A stretch of DNA of 64,000 bases from Spirosoma telluris (GCA_003259005.1 QLII01000001.1:4232501-4296500); one strand, 5' to 3'. Shown: positions 39,401-49,742, counted from the stretch's first letter. The notes: generated by a model from the sequence alone, not told the origin. Program-made: numbers and translations.

Positions 39401-40804
39401 CATGTGTTGGTGGGTTCATTTGGTAGAAACGGAAACGTTTTCGGAATCACATCCTGCGTAACGGGATTCAGCAGTGCCAGGTGAGGGCGGGACGTGTATT
39501 TATAATAGGAGTCGCCAGCGCGGGCCAGACAAAACAGCTTGTTTTGATAAGCATAAAGGATAGTAGAATTTCCTACGACAGAAGACGCCTGCAAATCCCA
39601 GTTGGTTAATTGATTGGTTGCCAGATCAATGGCTGCCCAGTTTTTTCTAGATACACCGTTTACCTGGTTAAAAAACCCATACAAATAAACCCGATTACCT
39701 ATCACAGAAGCTTTGGTAACGGCAGACCTGTAGACAAAGCCACCATTGTCATTCTGAAACGTGAATGTATCTGGATTCCAGCCGCTTAATGAAGTTCCAT
39801 TGGCCAGGTTGAACGCCTGAAGCACATAGGTGTCGTTGTTGGTCCAGACTGGCAGATAAAGAGCCTGATTATGCACGAATATACCCTGAGCTGATATAGC
39901 CACGCTATGGGTATAGGGCACCTGATAGGTCCAGCTTGCGGGTAGTGTTGCCGTATTGGTCGTATCGAAGGCAGCAATGCCCATGTGTGTGTACGAACCC
40001 GGCGTATTACCAGCTACAAGATAATCTACAATGACTTTCCCACCGGCACAAAAAACAATACTGCCATTGGCAGTCTGACCACTGGCAACTGTGGGCGTCC
40101 AGTTCCGGCGTTGTCTGGTCTGAAGATCAATAGCTATTACGTTGCTACCATAAGGTGTATCGGTTGAGTCTCGCAAATTACCACCCACTGCATACAAAAC
40201 GCCACCATATTCGACAGCCCTGCTGATACCTCTACTTTTGGGAAAAGCAGTTGCCATACCCGTACTGGCATTCAGGGCGACGATACTCGTTAGTTCTCTG
40301 CTGAAGCTATCATTAAAACCTCCGATAGCATATAGTAGATTCCCCCGTTTGAATAGCTTCAAAACGATACTCCGCTGATTATCGAAATCAGGCAATAGGG
40401 TAGAGATGTTAATTGTAAAATTTAAGTCAATCCGATAGTCGGGCAGAATATGCACCACCCCCACTTGCTGTATGCTATCGAATCGTTTTCGTTGATCGAC
40501 CTAAAATTGCTGCCTGCTACATACCAGCCGTCGTTATCATCGGAGATAACATCCTGCACAACGTCGTAAAATCGGGGAAAATTGGCGTCTGGTATATCGC
40601 TGCCATCGGTAAACATGGCAACGGAGCCTACATTTGTACCTATGCCATCGAACTGGCCAGCCACAAACAAACCGTATCGTTCATTATAGGCCATATCAGA
40701 AACATTACCCAGGGGGTGTTTCGTAAACGCTGAAGACTTTGTGCCTGAACCGTTAATGATGTAACAAATAGAAGACAGGAAATAAGATTATAGTATAGTT
40801 TCAT
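36433..40804 (-). CDS. Very large secreted protein with kelch-like and DUF7619-like regions (two 1-bp frame breaks)
   Basis: Protein of 1,457 residues once one base is added at 40458-40462 (five C on the plus strand) and one at 40738-40740 (three T). The start at 40804 then gives a signal peptide (KLYYNLISCLLFVTSLTVQAQ). The N-terminal 600 residues repeat a pattern like LYAIGGFNDS / NRVYLYGFFNQVNGVSRKNWAAIDLATNQLTNW, that is, delta-60/kelch-like blades. Later come an IPT-like segment (VTVNFYGYNLSAGTKVRLL), a hydrophobic Ala/Gly stretch and the DPNDKIGP region of DUF7619-like surface proteins. A terminal GNWNNPATWSCNCVPGAQDVITI segment ends it. It is a likely surface protein; the ligand is unknown. 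Confidence 0.8.
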
Positions 40805-40958
40805 GGTAGTGGTTAGAAGTTGAGTAAACTTAAATGAAATATTAACTTTGAAGAAATTGATTTTACTATTTTTTTAATCCTCAACCTAGGTACGTATACT
40901 ACTGACCATCAATAAATTAAAAATTCTAACTTCAGCCTTACAATTTCTATTATATCAC

Positions 40959-42310
40959 ATGAGTCGCTGGTTTCTCCTTCTTACTATCATTGTCACGATC
41001 AGGTTTGGCCCTAATTCGTTTAGTCAAACCCGCCCTTCTAATTATAAGACTCCGCTCCAGTCTGGCCCAATGGTTGGTTATTCAGACATGCGCGAAGTAA
41101 TGCTGTGGGCACAAACGAAACAGCCCGCCAAAGTCCAGATTCGCTACCACGAAACCGATAAGCCAGGCGTCAGTCATCTAACCAACGAAGTACAAACCAA
41201 CCGGCAAACGGCTTTTACAGCCCACCTGCTCGCCGATCAGGTGGAACCCGGAAAAAAGTACACATACGAACTGTTGATCGAGGGCCAGAAGGTGAGCCTG
41301 CCCTACCCGACCCAGTTTCAGACCCAACCCCTATGGCAGTGGCGGACCGACCCTCCGACGTTTCACTTCGGCGTCGGAAGCTGCACCTACGTCAACGAAC
41401 CTGAGGTGGATCGCCCCGGCACGCCCTATGGCGGAGGATATGAAATTTTCACTGCTCTGGCCGCTCAGAAACCCGATTTCATGCTCTGGACGGGCGATAA
41501 TACCTATACCCGCGAGGCCGACTGGAACAGCCGTAGTGGGGTATTACGCCGGTACACGCATACGCGTTCGTTACCCGAAATGCAACCATTGCTGGCCGCT
41601 ACCCACAATTATGCAATCTGGGACGATCATGATTATGGCCCCGATGATTCTGACCGTTCTTATTGGCTGAAAGAAGTTACGCTGGATGCATTCAAGCTGT
41701 TTTGGGCTAACCCCAATTTTATCTTTCCGGAAAGCTGTGCAGGAACCTTCACCTGGAATGACTGTCAGTTTTTTATGCTCGATGATCGCACCTTTCGGGC
41801 ACCTGACAAAATGCCCGATGGGCCTAACAAGGCCTATTTTGCGGATAAACAACTACAATGGCTACTCGATGCACTCACGTTCAGCAAAGCAACCTTTAAG
41901 TTTATTGTAACGGGTGGGCAAATCGTTAATCCAACGAAATCATTTGAGAATTACGCTATCTATGGCACCGAACGTGACCGGCTGTTTACATCCATTACCG
42001 AAGCCAAAATTCCAGGTGTACTCTTTCTAACGGGCGACCGCCATCATTCGATTTTACACAAATTAGATCGGCCAGGAACCTATCCCTTATACGACCTGAC
42101 CATTTCGCCCCTGACTTCCGGACCATCAAAACCATTAGCTGACGAGTTGAAACTACCCACTTATGTCGATGGCACCTTAGTAACCGACCGAAACTTCGGC
42201 CTTCTGAATGTTAGCGGCCCTTGTCTGACCGGGTGTTAACAATAAAAGTCTATGATCAGAAAGGCACCGAACGCTGGACAAAAGCCATACGAGCGAATGA
42301 GTTGAAATAA
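40959..42310 (+). CDS. PhoD-like alkaline phosphatase, secreted (1-bp frame break)
   Basis: Metallophosphatase of the PhoD family, 450 residues after adding one C at 42218-42220, which extends the protein to ...RVLTIKVYDQKGTERW and a stop at 42310. A signal peptide (RWFLLLTIIVTIRFG) precedes an FN3-like N-domain. The catalytic domain shows MLWTGDNTYTREADWN, AIWDDHDYGPDDSDRSYW and FLTGDRHHSILHKL, which carry the usual metal ligands. It probably releases phosphate from esters outside the inner membrane. Confidence 0.9.
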
Positions 42311-42316
42311 GTTTAT

Positions 42317-42338
42317 GGTTTACGGTATTCCGTAAACC
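42317..42338 (+). terminator. Hairpin GGTTTACGG / CCGTAAACC
   Basis: A 9-bp perfect stem with a TATT loop, 7 bases after the PhoD stop. The same arms form the palindrome at 635-654. Confidence 0.6.
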
Positions 42339-42361
42339 GAATACTATAAAACACCCCCTTA

Positions 42362-43093
42362 ATGACTTTCCACCAATTCCCCGATTATGCGACCCTGTCG
42401 CAATACACAGCCGAGCATATCGCGGCTATTATTAACCAGAAACCCGATGCCTTGCTGTGTCTAGCTTCGGGCGATACACCTATTGAAACCTATCACCGGT
42501 TTGTGGATTTAGTAAAATCTGACAAAGTCGATATTAGTCAGTGTACGTTTGTGGGGCTGGATGAATGGGTTGGTTTCGGCCCAGAAGATGTGGGCAGTTG
42601 TTCCTATTACGTATTCCGCGATTTGTTTACGCCCCTGAATCTTCGCCCTGGGCAAGTTCATGTATTCGATGCCAAAGCCCCTGATCTGGCAGCAGAGTGT
42701 GCCAAAATCGACGCAGTTATTGAGTCGAAAGGCGGGTTAGACGTATTGCTCGTGGGTATGGGGATGAATGGCCACATTGCCCTCAATGAGCCAGGGACAC
42801 CTTTTACGCTGGGTTGTCATGTCGTTGAACTAGCAGAAAGCACAAAAACGGTTGGCCAGAAATATTTCGAGAAAGAAACTACGCTGACCCAGGGTATTAC
42901 CATCGGCCTGCGTCACCTGACTGAAGCAAAGGAAGTTATTTTGCTGGTCAGTGGAGTGAAAAAAGCACCTGTTCTGCGCGACGCCTTACGAGGCCCCATA
43001 ACGGAGCAACTTCCCGCGAGTATTCTGCAAACACACGCTAATGGTCAGGTCTGGGTCGATGAAGCCGCCGGAAGTTTGCTAATGAGTTTTTGA
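42362..43093 (+). CDS. Glucosamine-6-phosphate deaminase / 6-phosphogluconolactonase family protein
   Basis: Sugar-phosphate isomerase/deaminase of 243 residues. Motifs are CLASGDTPIETY, VGLDEWVGFGPEDVGSC and the diagnostic LLVGMGMNGHIALNEPGTPF, closer to NagB-type deaminases than to 6-phosphogluconolactonases. It probably converts glucosamine-6-phosphate to fructose-6-phosphate and ammonia, but no amino-sugar catabolism genes are adjacent, so the assignment is tentative. It ends one base before a hairpin. Confidence 0.82.
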   Translation: MTFHQFPDYATLSQYTAEHIAAIINQKPDALLCLASGDTPIETYHRFVDLVKSDKVDISQCTFVGLDEWVGFGPEDVGSCSYYVFRDLFTPLNLRPGQVHVFDAKAPDLAAECAKIDAVIESKGGLDVLLVGMGMNGHIALNEPGTPFTLGCHVVELAESTKTVGQKYFEKETTLTQGITIGLRHLTEAKEVILLVSGVKKAPVLRDALRGPITEQLPASILQTHANGQVWVDEAAGSLLMSF

Positions 43094-43146
43094 GTTTGTA
43101 GTTTGAGGTTTGAAGTTCCTTCGGGAGCCAACCTCAAACTACAAAC
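43094..43146. repeat. 17-bp perfect inverted repeat, GTTTGTAGTTTGAGG words
   Basis: Arms 43094-43110 and 43130-43146 pair perfectly (17 bp) with a 19-nt loop, between the NagB-like stop (43093) and the permease start. Same word family as at 27104 and 48113. Confidence 0.8.
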
Positions 43147-43156
43147 TTCAAATCGT

Positions 43157-44473
43157 TTGTCTACTACACTGCCCGCCGTTTCCCGACGAACTGAAATCCT
43201 TGCCGGTATTTCTACGTTTCTGGCAACGATGTACATCATTGTTGTCAATCCGGCCATTTTGAGTCAGGCCGGACTACCATTCAGTGGTGTGTTGACCGCT
43301 ACGGTGCTGCTATCCTTTTTTTGCAGCCTGATGATGGGCCTTTACGCCCGCAACCCGATTGTGGTAGCGCCTGGTATGGGTTTGAACGCCTTTTTTACCT
43401 TCACCGCTGTAAAAGGCATGGGTATACAGCCCGAAGTAGCCCTTGGGGCAGTGTTCTGGGCGGGCGTGCTATTCCTGCTACTCTCCGTGCTGAACATTCG
43501 TTCGGCCATTGTGCGGGCCATTCCGCAGCCATTGAGGTATGCGGTTTCGGCAGGTATCGGGTTGTTTATCACCCTGATTGGCTTTGAGAATGCAAAGTTC
43601 ATTGTGGCAAACCCCGCTACCTTAGTCAGCATTGCTCACTTCAACGACCCCATTGTCCTGACGTTTATCTTTGGTTTGCTGCTTACGAGTATTTTAGTGG
43701 TACGCGACGTGCCTGGGGCTATCATCATTGGTATTGTTCTGACTACTGTGGCCGCCTGGCCAATCGGGCGGCTCTGGGGCGATGCATCGGCCGTTAATTT
43801 CGGACAGAAAACGCTGGTTAATTTTCAGAGCATTTGGGCCGCCCCCGACTTTTCATTGCTGGGCAAACTGGACTTTATGGGTTCTCTATCCTGGTCACTT
43901 TGGCCAGTCATTTTTGCCTTTGCGTTTACGGATCTGTTTGATAGTTTGTCAACCTTTGTCGGTGTGGCCGAAGCAGGGGGTTTGCAGGATGCCGATGGTA
44001 ATCCGCATAACCTGAATCGGTCCCTGTTAACCGATGCGGTTTCGACAACCCTCGCCGGTTTGCTTGGCACGAGTCCCGGAACAGCGTATATCGAGTCGGC
44101 CGTGGGGATTGCGCAGGGCGGGCGAACGGGACTGACGGCCATTGTTGCGGGTTGTTGCTTTCTGCCATTTCTGTTTTTATCGCCTTTGTTGTCGGTCATT
44201 CCGGCCATTGCCACCGCTCCGGCCTTGGTGCTGGTTGGTGCGTTTATGATGAAGCCGATCACGCGCATCGCCTGGGGGCAGCTAGACGATGCATTGCCCG
44301 CTTTTTTGGCCCTTGTTCTCATTCCGTTCAGTTATTCAATCACGCAGGGGCTCATCTGGGGATTTCTGTCGTGGACAGTTATCAAGGTTGCCGTTGGCAA
44401 AAGTCGTGAGGTATCGTTGGGGCTGTGGATTGTCGACGTGTTTTGCGTACTAGCGCTGACGAGCGGGCATTGA
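43157..44473 (+). CDS. NCS2 family (AzgA-type) purine permease
   Basis: Inner-membrane nucleobase transporter with about 12-14 hydrophobic segments. The AzgA-type N-terminus TEILAGISTFLATMYIIVVNPAIL, the NPIVVAPGMGLNAFF motif and FAFTDLFDSLSTFVGVAEAGG are clear. It probably imports hypoxanthine/guanine or adenine by proton symport. No ATG lies before the first helix. The TTG at 43157 gives a short hydrophilic N-terminus just past the hairpin. A further upstream TTG at 43103 would place hairpin sequence in the protein and I reject it. Confidence 0.88.
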   Translation: MSTTLPAVSRRTEILAGISTFLATMYIIVVNPAILSQAGLPFSGVLTATVLLSFFCSLMMGLYARNPIVVAPGMGLNAFFTFTAVKGMGIQPEVALGAVFWAGVLFLLLSVLNIRSAIVRAIPQPLRYAVSAGIGLFITLIGFENAKFIVANPATLVSIAHFNDPIVLTFIFGLLLTSILVVRDVPGAIIIGIVLTTVAAWPIGRLWGDASAVNFGQKTLVNFQSIWAAPDFSLLGKLDFMGSLSWSLWPVIFAFAFTDLFDSLSTFVGVAEAGGLQDADGNPHNLNRSLLTDAVSTTLAGLLGTSPGTAYIESAVGIAQGGRTGLTAIVAGCCFLPFLFLSPLLSVIPAIATAPALVLVGAFMMKPITRIAWGQLDDALPAFLALVLIPFSYSITQGLIWGFLSWTVIKVAVGKSREVSLGLWIVDVFCVLALTSGH

Positions 44474-44489
44474 CAAACCCGATTATCAG

Positions 44490-44587
44490 CCCAGCGTTTT
44501 AACGCTGGGGCTACAGCAGCCAAAATGTCATTTTTAACCGTTTTAACGGTTTTTATTAGGCGAAAGAAACCGTTTTAACGGTTAAAA
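44490..44587. repeat. Two related short palindromes, CCAGCGTTTTAACGCTGG and AACCGTTTTAACGGTT
   Basis: CCAGCGTTTTAACGCTGG (44491-44508) is followed by two copies of AACCGTTTTAACGGTT (starting about 44536 and 44568) that together also form an outer hairpin. It starts 17 bases after the permease stop. It resembles interspersed palindromic units seen between genes in many bacteria, and probably also serves as a terminator. Confidence 0.6.
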
Positions 44588-44669
44588 ATAAGTTCGTCTT
44601 TTCCAGACTACCGATTAAAATTGGTGGCTGATATTTCTTATAAACCGCTTTATGGTAACCCTCTTTAGT

Positions 44670-45491
44670 ATGAAAAAAACAATTCTATTTCTCCTTTTTC
44701 TTTCCCATTTCACGTTTGCACAACGATATAAACCCAGGAATATCACCGGCTTATTGGGTGCGTTTGGTGCCGAAGTAGCCTTAGTTAAAGAACAATTGCA
44801 AAACCCCAAAACCGTTATGGTCGATGGTGTCACCTTTACGACGGGTCGCATTGGCAATCAGAAGGTTGTGGTAGCGGAGACGGGTATCGGCAAAGTCAAT
44901 GCCGCTATGACTACGGCGTTGATGCTTGACCATTTTCGTCCAAAACGCATCTTGTTTACGGGCATTGCGGGCGGCACGAATCCAGATTTACAACCCGGCG
45001 ACATTGTTATTGCCGGTCGAATAGCGCATCATGATTACAGTTCTATTACCGACAAAAACACCCCAACGAAACAAACGCGCAATGCGATCACAAAAGCCTT
45101 CAATCCGGTTTATTTCCCAGCCGATTCAGCCTTGTTACGCCTAGCCGAAATCGTTGTAAAGAGTGTTCCACTGGAAGGCATCCCGCTGGCATCGGGGGGC
45201 GTTTCTGACCGACCCGTTAAGGTGATGACCGGAACCGTTGTAACCGGTGATGTCTTTGTCGCTTCATCAGAAAAAGGCAAAAGTCTACGAGCCGATTTCG
45301 GAGCCGATGCAACTGAAATGGAGGGGGCCGCTATTGCTCAGGTCTGTTATCAAATTCAGGTGCCTCTCCTGATTATTCGCAGTCTCAGCGACCGCGCCGA
45401 TGCCGAAGCCCATATTGCCTACGACAAGTTTTACCCCACGGCGGCCCGTAACTCAGCTAAACTAGTTATTGCGTTGGTCAAGGCATTATAG
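44670..45491 (+). CDS. 5'-methylthioadenosine/S-adenosylhomocysteine nucleosidase-like protein with signal peptide
   Basis: Nucleosidase of the PNP/UDP family, 273 residues. The ATG at 44670 gives a signal peptide (KKTILFLLFLSHFTFAQ), unusual because the classical enzyme is cytosolic. Motifs are ITGLLGAFGAEVALVKEQL, VVVAETGIGKVNAAM, RILFTGIAGGTNPDLQPGDIVI and GADATEMEGAAIAQVC (with the Met-Glu of the nucleoside site) and LLIIRSLSDRAD (catalytic Asp). It may act on purine nucleosides outside the cytoplasm; the adjacent purine permease fits a salvage role. Substrate assignment is inference. Confidence 0.88.
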   Translation: MKKTILFLLFLSHFTFAQRYKPRNITGLLGAFGAEVALVKEQLQNPKTVMVDGVTFTTGRIGNQKVVVAETGIGKVNAAMTTALMLDHFRPKRILFTGIAGGTNPDLQPGDIVIAGRIAHHDYSSITDKNTPTKQTRNAITKAFNPVYFPADSALLRLAEIVVKSVPLEGIPLASGGVSDRPVKVMTGTVVTGDVFVASSEKGKSLRADFGADATEMEGAAIAQVCYQIQVPLLIIRSLSDRADAEAHIAYDKFYPTAARNSAKLVIALVKAL

Positions 45492-45506
45492 CTCAGTTGG
45501 CAAAAA

Positions 45507-46270
45507 TCACAAATACAATTGCACCATTTTCTGCCAATCATCGGCCTGATGAGCACGACCATCCCAGAGATATAGTTCGTGCGATACGTTTTTAGCCCAA
45601 AGCGTTTCGCTCAGGTTCAGGTTGCTATGCAGGAAAGGGTCTTCGGTGCCAATGGTCATCACGATTTGCATGCGTCGTAAGTGGTCGAGGATAGCGCCGT
45701 CATTTAGATTGGGAAGAAAGTGATTCGGGCTATGGTAATAGATTTCCTCGTCGTAATAATCATCGAATAAGCCCCGAAATTCAGCAACAGGCTCCGACAG
45801 ATTATACCGACCGCTGAAAGCCGCCACTTTCCCAAACCATTGAGGGTGTCGAAGCGCGATATTCAGGGCATGATAGGCTCCCAGGCTACAACCGTGTGAA
45901 ATCATGAACGGCTGTGGATTTTTCAGGCGGGAAAGGGGTAGGACTTCGTTTAAAATATACTGCTCGTACTGACTATGTCGTCGAATACGATCCTGAGGGG
46001 GGCATACCGGTTGTAGACACTTTCACGGTCTACACTATCTACGCAAAAAAGTTGTAACCAGCCATTTTCGATTCGGTCAGCGAGCGCGTTGACGAGTCCC
46101 AGATCTTCGTATTCATGAAATCGACCACGGCGGGTTGGAAATACGAGCACTCGTGCACCTGCATGGCCAAACACAAGCAACTCCATGTCACGACTCAGAT
46201 TTGGACTAAACCACTTATGATATTCACGTTGCATACCCCTATGCGTTAAATACCCCTGAAATTGCGACAA
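45507..46270 (-). CDS. Esterase of the alpha/beta hydrolase fold (1-bp frame break)
   Basis: Serine esterase of 254 residues after adding one base to the six-G run 45997-46002. The repaired junction reads RYAPPQDRIRRHSQYEQYILNEV. The N-terminal RGMQREYHKWFSPNLSRDMELLVFGHAGARVLVFPTRRGRFHEY is typical of the D-type/putative esterase family. The nucleophile elbow is SHGCSLGAYHAL. The C-terminal DPFLH and LYLWDGRAHQADDW carry probable acid and histidine. No signal peptide. Directly downstream of the SGNH hydrolase gene on the same strand. Confidence 0.85.
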
Positions 46271-46309
46271 GTAAGTTAAACTATTTCTATTCGTCAGATA
46301 AACAAATTA

Positions 46310-46902
46310 TTAAAAAACTGGGGCTTGTTGTTGAAGTGTCTGTTGCCACGTTCGATAGCCAGCGGGGCTCAAATGCAATCCATCGGCTTCAAAAAACTCA
46401 CGCCGGGGGCGTCCGTCAGGACTGAGCAAGGGAGCCGACATATCAATGTAGGTATACTCAGTATACTTTTCGATTTCACCGGCAATCAATTTATTCGCAT
46501 ACCGAATCTGATCAGCAATGTTCCAACGGGAAGGACTAATTTTTATTGACAAAAAATAGAGTGAAACGCCGGGTAATAGGCGGCTGAGTTTTTCAGCGAA
46601 GGTGCAGAAGAATAGGTATACTTCTTCGGGGTGCCGCCCATCGCCGAGGTCGTTATCACCCGCATAAAACACAATAGATCTGGGCTTTGCAGGAACAACT
46701 ACCCGCTCGAAAAACCAGGCACAGGCGGCAAGCGTAGACCCCCAAAGCCTAAATTGAGGGTATTAACTTGGGGAAAATCCTGCGCCAGTGTTGTCCATAG
46801 TCGAATGGATGAACTACCATAAAAAACGACCCTATCCGAAGCCGATGGTAAGCTATTCAATTTACTTTCTAATTGATTAATTTCGGCTTCGTACCAGACC
46901 AT
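46310..46902 (-). CDS. SGNH/GDSL hydrolase (1-bp frame break)
   Basis: Hydrolase of 197 residues after adding one base to the run 46739-46743. The repaired sequence reads LGFGGSTLAACAWFFERVV. Block I is VVFYGSSSIRLW (catalytic Ser), block II LGFGGS (oxyanion Gly), block III FYAGDND (Asn) and block V DGLHLSPAGY (Asp/His). No signal peptide, so it is probably cytosolic. Esterase or acetylhydrolase activity is likely; the substrate is unknown. Confidence 0.85.
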
Positions 46903-46964
46903 TCAGTTGTGTTTATCGATTAACGTTTATCCTAAGTAAGAACTAAGGCAGACTTGTTCGTATG

Positions 46965-46982
46965 TTGATTCTATAGAATCAA
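46965..46982. repeat. Perfect 18-bp palindrome TTGATTCTATAGAATCAA
   Basis: Self-complementary over 18 bp in the gap between metX and the SGNH gene. It uses the GATTCTAT word of the 24481 and 62091 repeats. Confidence 0.55.
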
Positions 46983-47017
46983 ATTTGGCCAATACTTACC
47001 TGGGTAAATATAGATTC

Positions 47018-48094
47018 TTACTTTTTCACAGTCTCAACTTCTTTTTTCACTTTTACGGCTGCCAGTCCTGCCATCCACTTCCGGATCATATTGGCAAGGG
47101 GCCTAAATTCGATTAAAAATCCATCGTGCCCATACAGCGAATCAATTTCTTCATAAGCTGCATCAGGAATATGGCGCGCTAAAAACTGCTGCTCGACCGG
47201 TGGGAATAATAAATCTGATCGAATTCCAACGACTAAGGTATGCGCTTTAATCTGCCCAAGTGCATTAAGTATACTTCCCCGGTTCCGGCCAACATTGTGC
47301 GAGTCCATGACCTTTGAAAGCGTCCAGTACGTAAACGCATTAAATCGCTCTACCAGTTTTTCACCCTGATACCGTTGGTAGCTGGCTGATTTATAACCAT
47401 CTAGCTGCTCATTATTATCCAGGGCCTGGGTGAATCCATAGGTATCGTAGTTCCGATACGAAATCATGGCCATAGCCCGAGCCGCTTTCATACCGGCTAA
47501 ACCCGCATCGTCGCGCTGTTCGCGCCAGGTCGGGTCGGCTTCAATGGCCATACGTTGTGCTTCGTTGAACGCAATACACCAGGGCGAGGCTACAGCACTA
47601 GCAGCAATGACGATTAGATTTTCAATAAGATTCGGGTGAAGAATCGCCCATTCCAGCGCCTGCTCCCCTCCTACTGAACCGCCAATACATGTATGGATTT
47701 TTTCGATATCCAGTTCCTGCCGAAGTAAGTCCAGGGCATTAACCATATCCCGAATGGTGATCATCGGAAAGTCATGGTGGTAGGGTTTGCCAGTTGTTGG
47801 ATTGACAGATAATGGCCCTGTAGAGCCATAGCATGAACCCAGCACATTGGCACAGACAATAAACTGGCCCGCTCCAGCGGGAGCTTCTGGGTCAAAATAT
47901 TTACCTGGGCCAACCATGCCACCCCACCAGTCACCCGCGTCGGCGTTACCCGTTAGGGCATGACATACCCACACAACGTTCGACCGATCTTCGTTGAGTG
48001 TACCCCGTGTGGTATAGGCCAAGCGAAACCCCGGCAAGCGCTCGCCCGATTCGAGCCCGAATGAATACTTATAATCGAAATACTGGAGATTCAA
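47018..48094 (-). CDS. metX: Homoserine O-acetyltransferase
   Basis: Alpha/beta hydrolase-fold acyltransferase of 358 residues that acetylates homoserine in methionine synthesis. The nucleophile S140 sits in CIGGSVGGEQALEWA. VCHALTGNADAGDWW (oxyanion region), SDLLFPPVEQ (Asp) and YGHDGFLIE (His) complete the triad. Whether acetyl or succinyl is transferred cannot be proved from sequence. It follows metY on the same strand across a 24-bp hairpin, and the riboswitch upstream of metY should control both. Confidence 0.93.
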   Translation of the reverse strand: MNLQYFDYKYSFGLESGERLPGFRLAYTTRGTLNEDRSNVVWVCHALTGNADAGDWWGGMVGPGKYFDPEAPAGAGQFIVCANVLGSCYGSTGPLSVNPTTGKPYHHDFPMITIRDMVNALDLLRQELDIEKIHTCIGGSVGGEQALEWAILHPNLIENLIVIAASAVASPWCIAFNEAQRMAIEADPTWREQRDDAGLAGMKAARAMAMISYRNYDTYGFTQALDNNEQLDGYKSASYQRYQGEKLVERFNAFTYWTLSKVMDSHNVGRNRGSILNALGQIKAHTLVVGIRSDLLFPPVEQQFLARHIPDAAYEEIDSLYGHDGFLIEFRPLANMIRKWMAGLAAVKVKKEVETVKK

Positions 48095-48112
48095 TCAAGT
48101 TTGTAGTTTGTA

Positions 48113-48175
48113 GTTTGTAGTTTGAGGTTTGTAGTTTACCCTGTAACAGCCAACTACAAACCTCAAACTACAAAC
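48113..48175. repeat. 24-bp perfect inverted repeat, GTTTGTAGTTTGAGG words
   Basis: Arms 48113-48136 and 48152-48175 are perfect complements with a 15-nt loop, preceded by a slipped run of GTTTGTA repeats (48098-48120). It fills the metY-metX gap, ending 3 bases after the metY stop. Confidence 0.85.
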
Positions 48176-48178
48176 TGT

Positions 48179-49489
48179 TTAACTCAATACCGGTTCGGCA
48201 ATGTTGGCAAACGCCTGTTCGAAGTCGGCTTTAATATCGTCGATGTGCTCGATACCCGCTGATACGCGCAATACCCCTACCTCAACGCCCGCACTGGCCT
48301 GCTCCTGCTCGCTTAGTTGCTGGTGGGTAGTGGCAGCCGGGTGGATAATCAGCGTTTTCGAATCGCCAACATTGGCCAGATGGCTTACTAATTTCAGGCT
48401 GTTCACAAACTGATCGGCGGCTTCGCTGCTTCCTTTCACTTTAAACGAAAATACCCCGCCAAACCCACGTGTCAGGTATTTTTTAGCAAGGTCGTGGTAG
48501 GCACTGCTTTCCAGACCCGGATAGTTCACGAATTCAACCTGCTCGTGTTGCTCAAGCCACTGCGCCAGCGCCAGCGCGTTCTGCACCGTACGGTCTACTC
48601 GTAACGACAGCGTTTCCAGCCCCTGCAGTAACAGGAATGAGTTGAATGGGCTAATGGCTGGGCCATAGTCGCGCAGTCCTTCAACCCGGGCACGGATGAT
48701 GAATTGAATATTGCCAAATGGACCACCTACCCCAAAGACATCACTGAATACCAGACCATGATACCCTTCCGATGGCTCACTGAACTGTGGATACTTGCCA
48801 TTCCCCCAGTTATAGGTGCCCCATCAACAATTACCCCACCAATGCTGGTACCATGTCCACCAATCCACTTCGTTGCCGACTCAACGACCACAGCCGCGCC
48901 GTGTTCAAGCGGTCGGAAGAGGTAGCCCCGGCCCCAAAGGTGTTATCGACAATAAGTGGTAAATCGTGTTCCTTTGCCAGAGCCGCAAAGGCATCGAAAT
49001 CAGGAATGTTGAAACCAGGATTCCCAATGGTTTCGAGATAAATCGCTTTCGTTTTTTCGTCAATCAATTTCGCAAACGATTCAGGTTTATCACCGTCGGC
49101 AAAGCGGGCTTCGATTCCCAGTCGTTTGAACGAAACCTTAAACTGATTGTAGGTTCCTCCGTAAAGGAATGAGGTTGTTATGAAGTTATCGCCCGCACTC
49201 AAAATATTGCTGAGCGCAATAAACTGAGCGGCTTGCCCCGACGCGACTGCCAGCGCAGCAACGCCCCCTTCAAGAGCCGCCACCCGCTTCTCAAACACAT
49301 CGGACGTAGGGTTCATGATCCGGGTATAAATATTCCCGAACGCTTTTAGGGCGAACAAATCAGCCCCATGTGCCGAATCGTTGAATACAAATGAAGTTGT
49401 TTGGTAAATAGGAACCGCCGGGCATTGGTAGCCGAGTCAGGTTCCTGCCCAGCGTGTAGCTGGAGGGTATCAAAATGAAGTTCAGACAT
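48179..49489 (-). CDS. metY: O-acetylhomoserine sulfhydrylase (three 1-bp frame breaks)
   Basis: PLP enzyme that makes homocysteine from O-acetylhomoserine and sulfide; 437 residues after adding one base at 48819-48822, 48926-48929 and 49418-49419. The start at 49489 reads MSELHFDTLQLHAGQEPDSA. Repaired motifs include NIYTRIMNPTSDVFEKRVAALEGG, IVDNTFGAGGYLFRPLEHGA and ATKWIGGHG (PLP lysine). GGPFGNIQFIIRARVEGLRD and the C-terminal HPAATTHQQLSEQEQ are also present. It is first in the metY-metX operon under a SAM riboswitch. Confidence 0.92.
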
Positions 49490-49742
49490 GTGTTTAGTAG
49501 TTAGTGGTTTATGGCTTGTTAGTATCGGAATCGCAGCCGTGGATAATCAGATGGTTTCCGGTAGTGATTCGGATAAATGGCATGGGAATTAAGGAAGCGA
49601 GAAATAACAATTTTGAAAACTGCTCTACAAGTGTATACAGCAGTGTGCACGATAAACCCTCCCGGTTTTCGTAGCGGTTAGTGGGTAATGGTTAGTAGGC
49701 CCTATGGGCCATACAGTGCTGAATGTAGAGCATGTGAGATCC

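Noticed and set aside
43103..43156. N-terminal extension of the permease from TTG 43103
   Set aside because: It would translate the hairpin itself; a start after the hairpin fits the family better.
48098..48175. Possible CRISPR-like or tandem repeat array (GTTTGTA repeats)
   Set aside because: Repeats are contiguous with no spacers and form one arm of a hairpin; no cas genes in the window.
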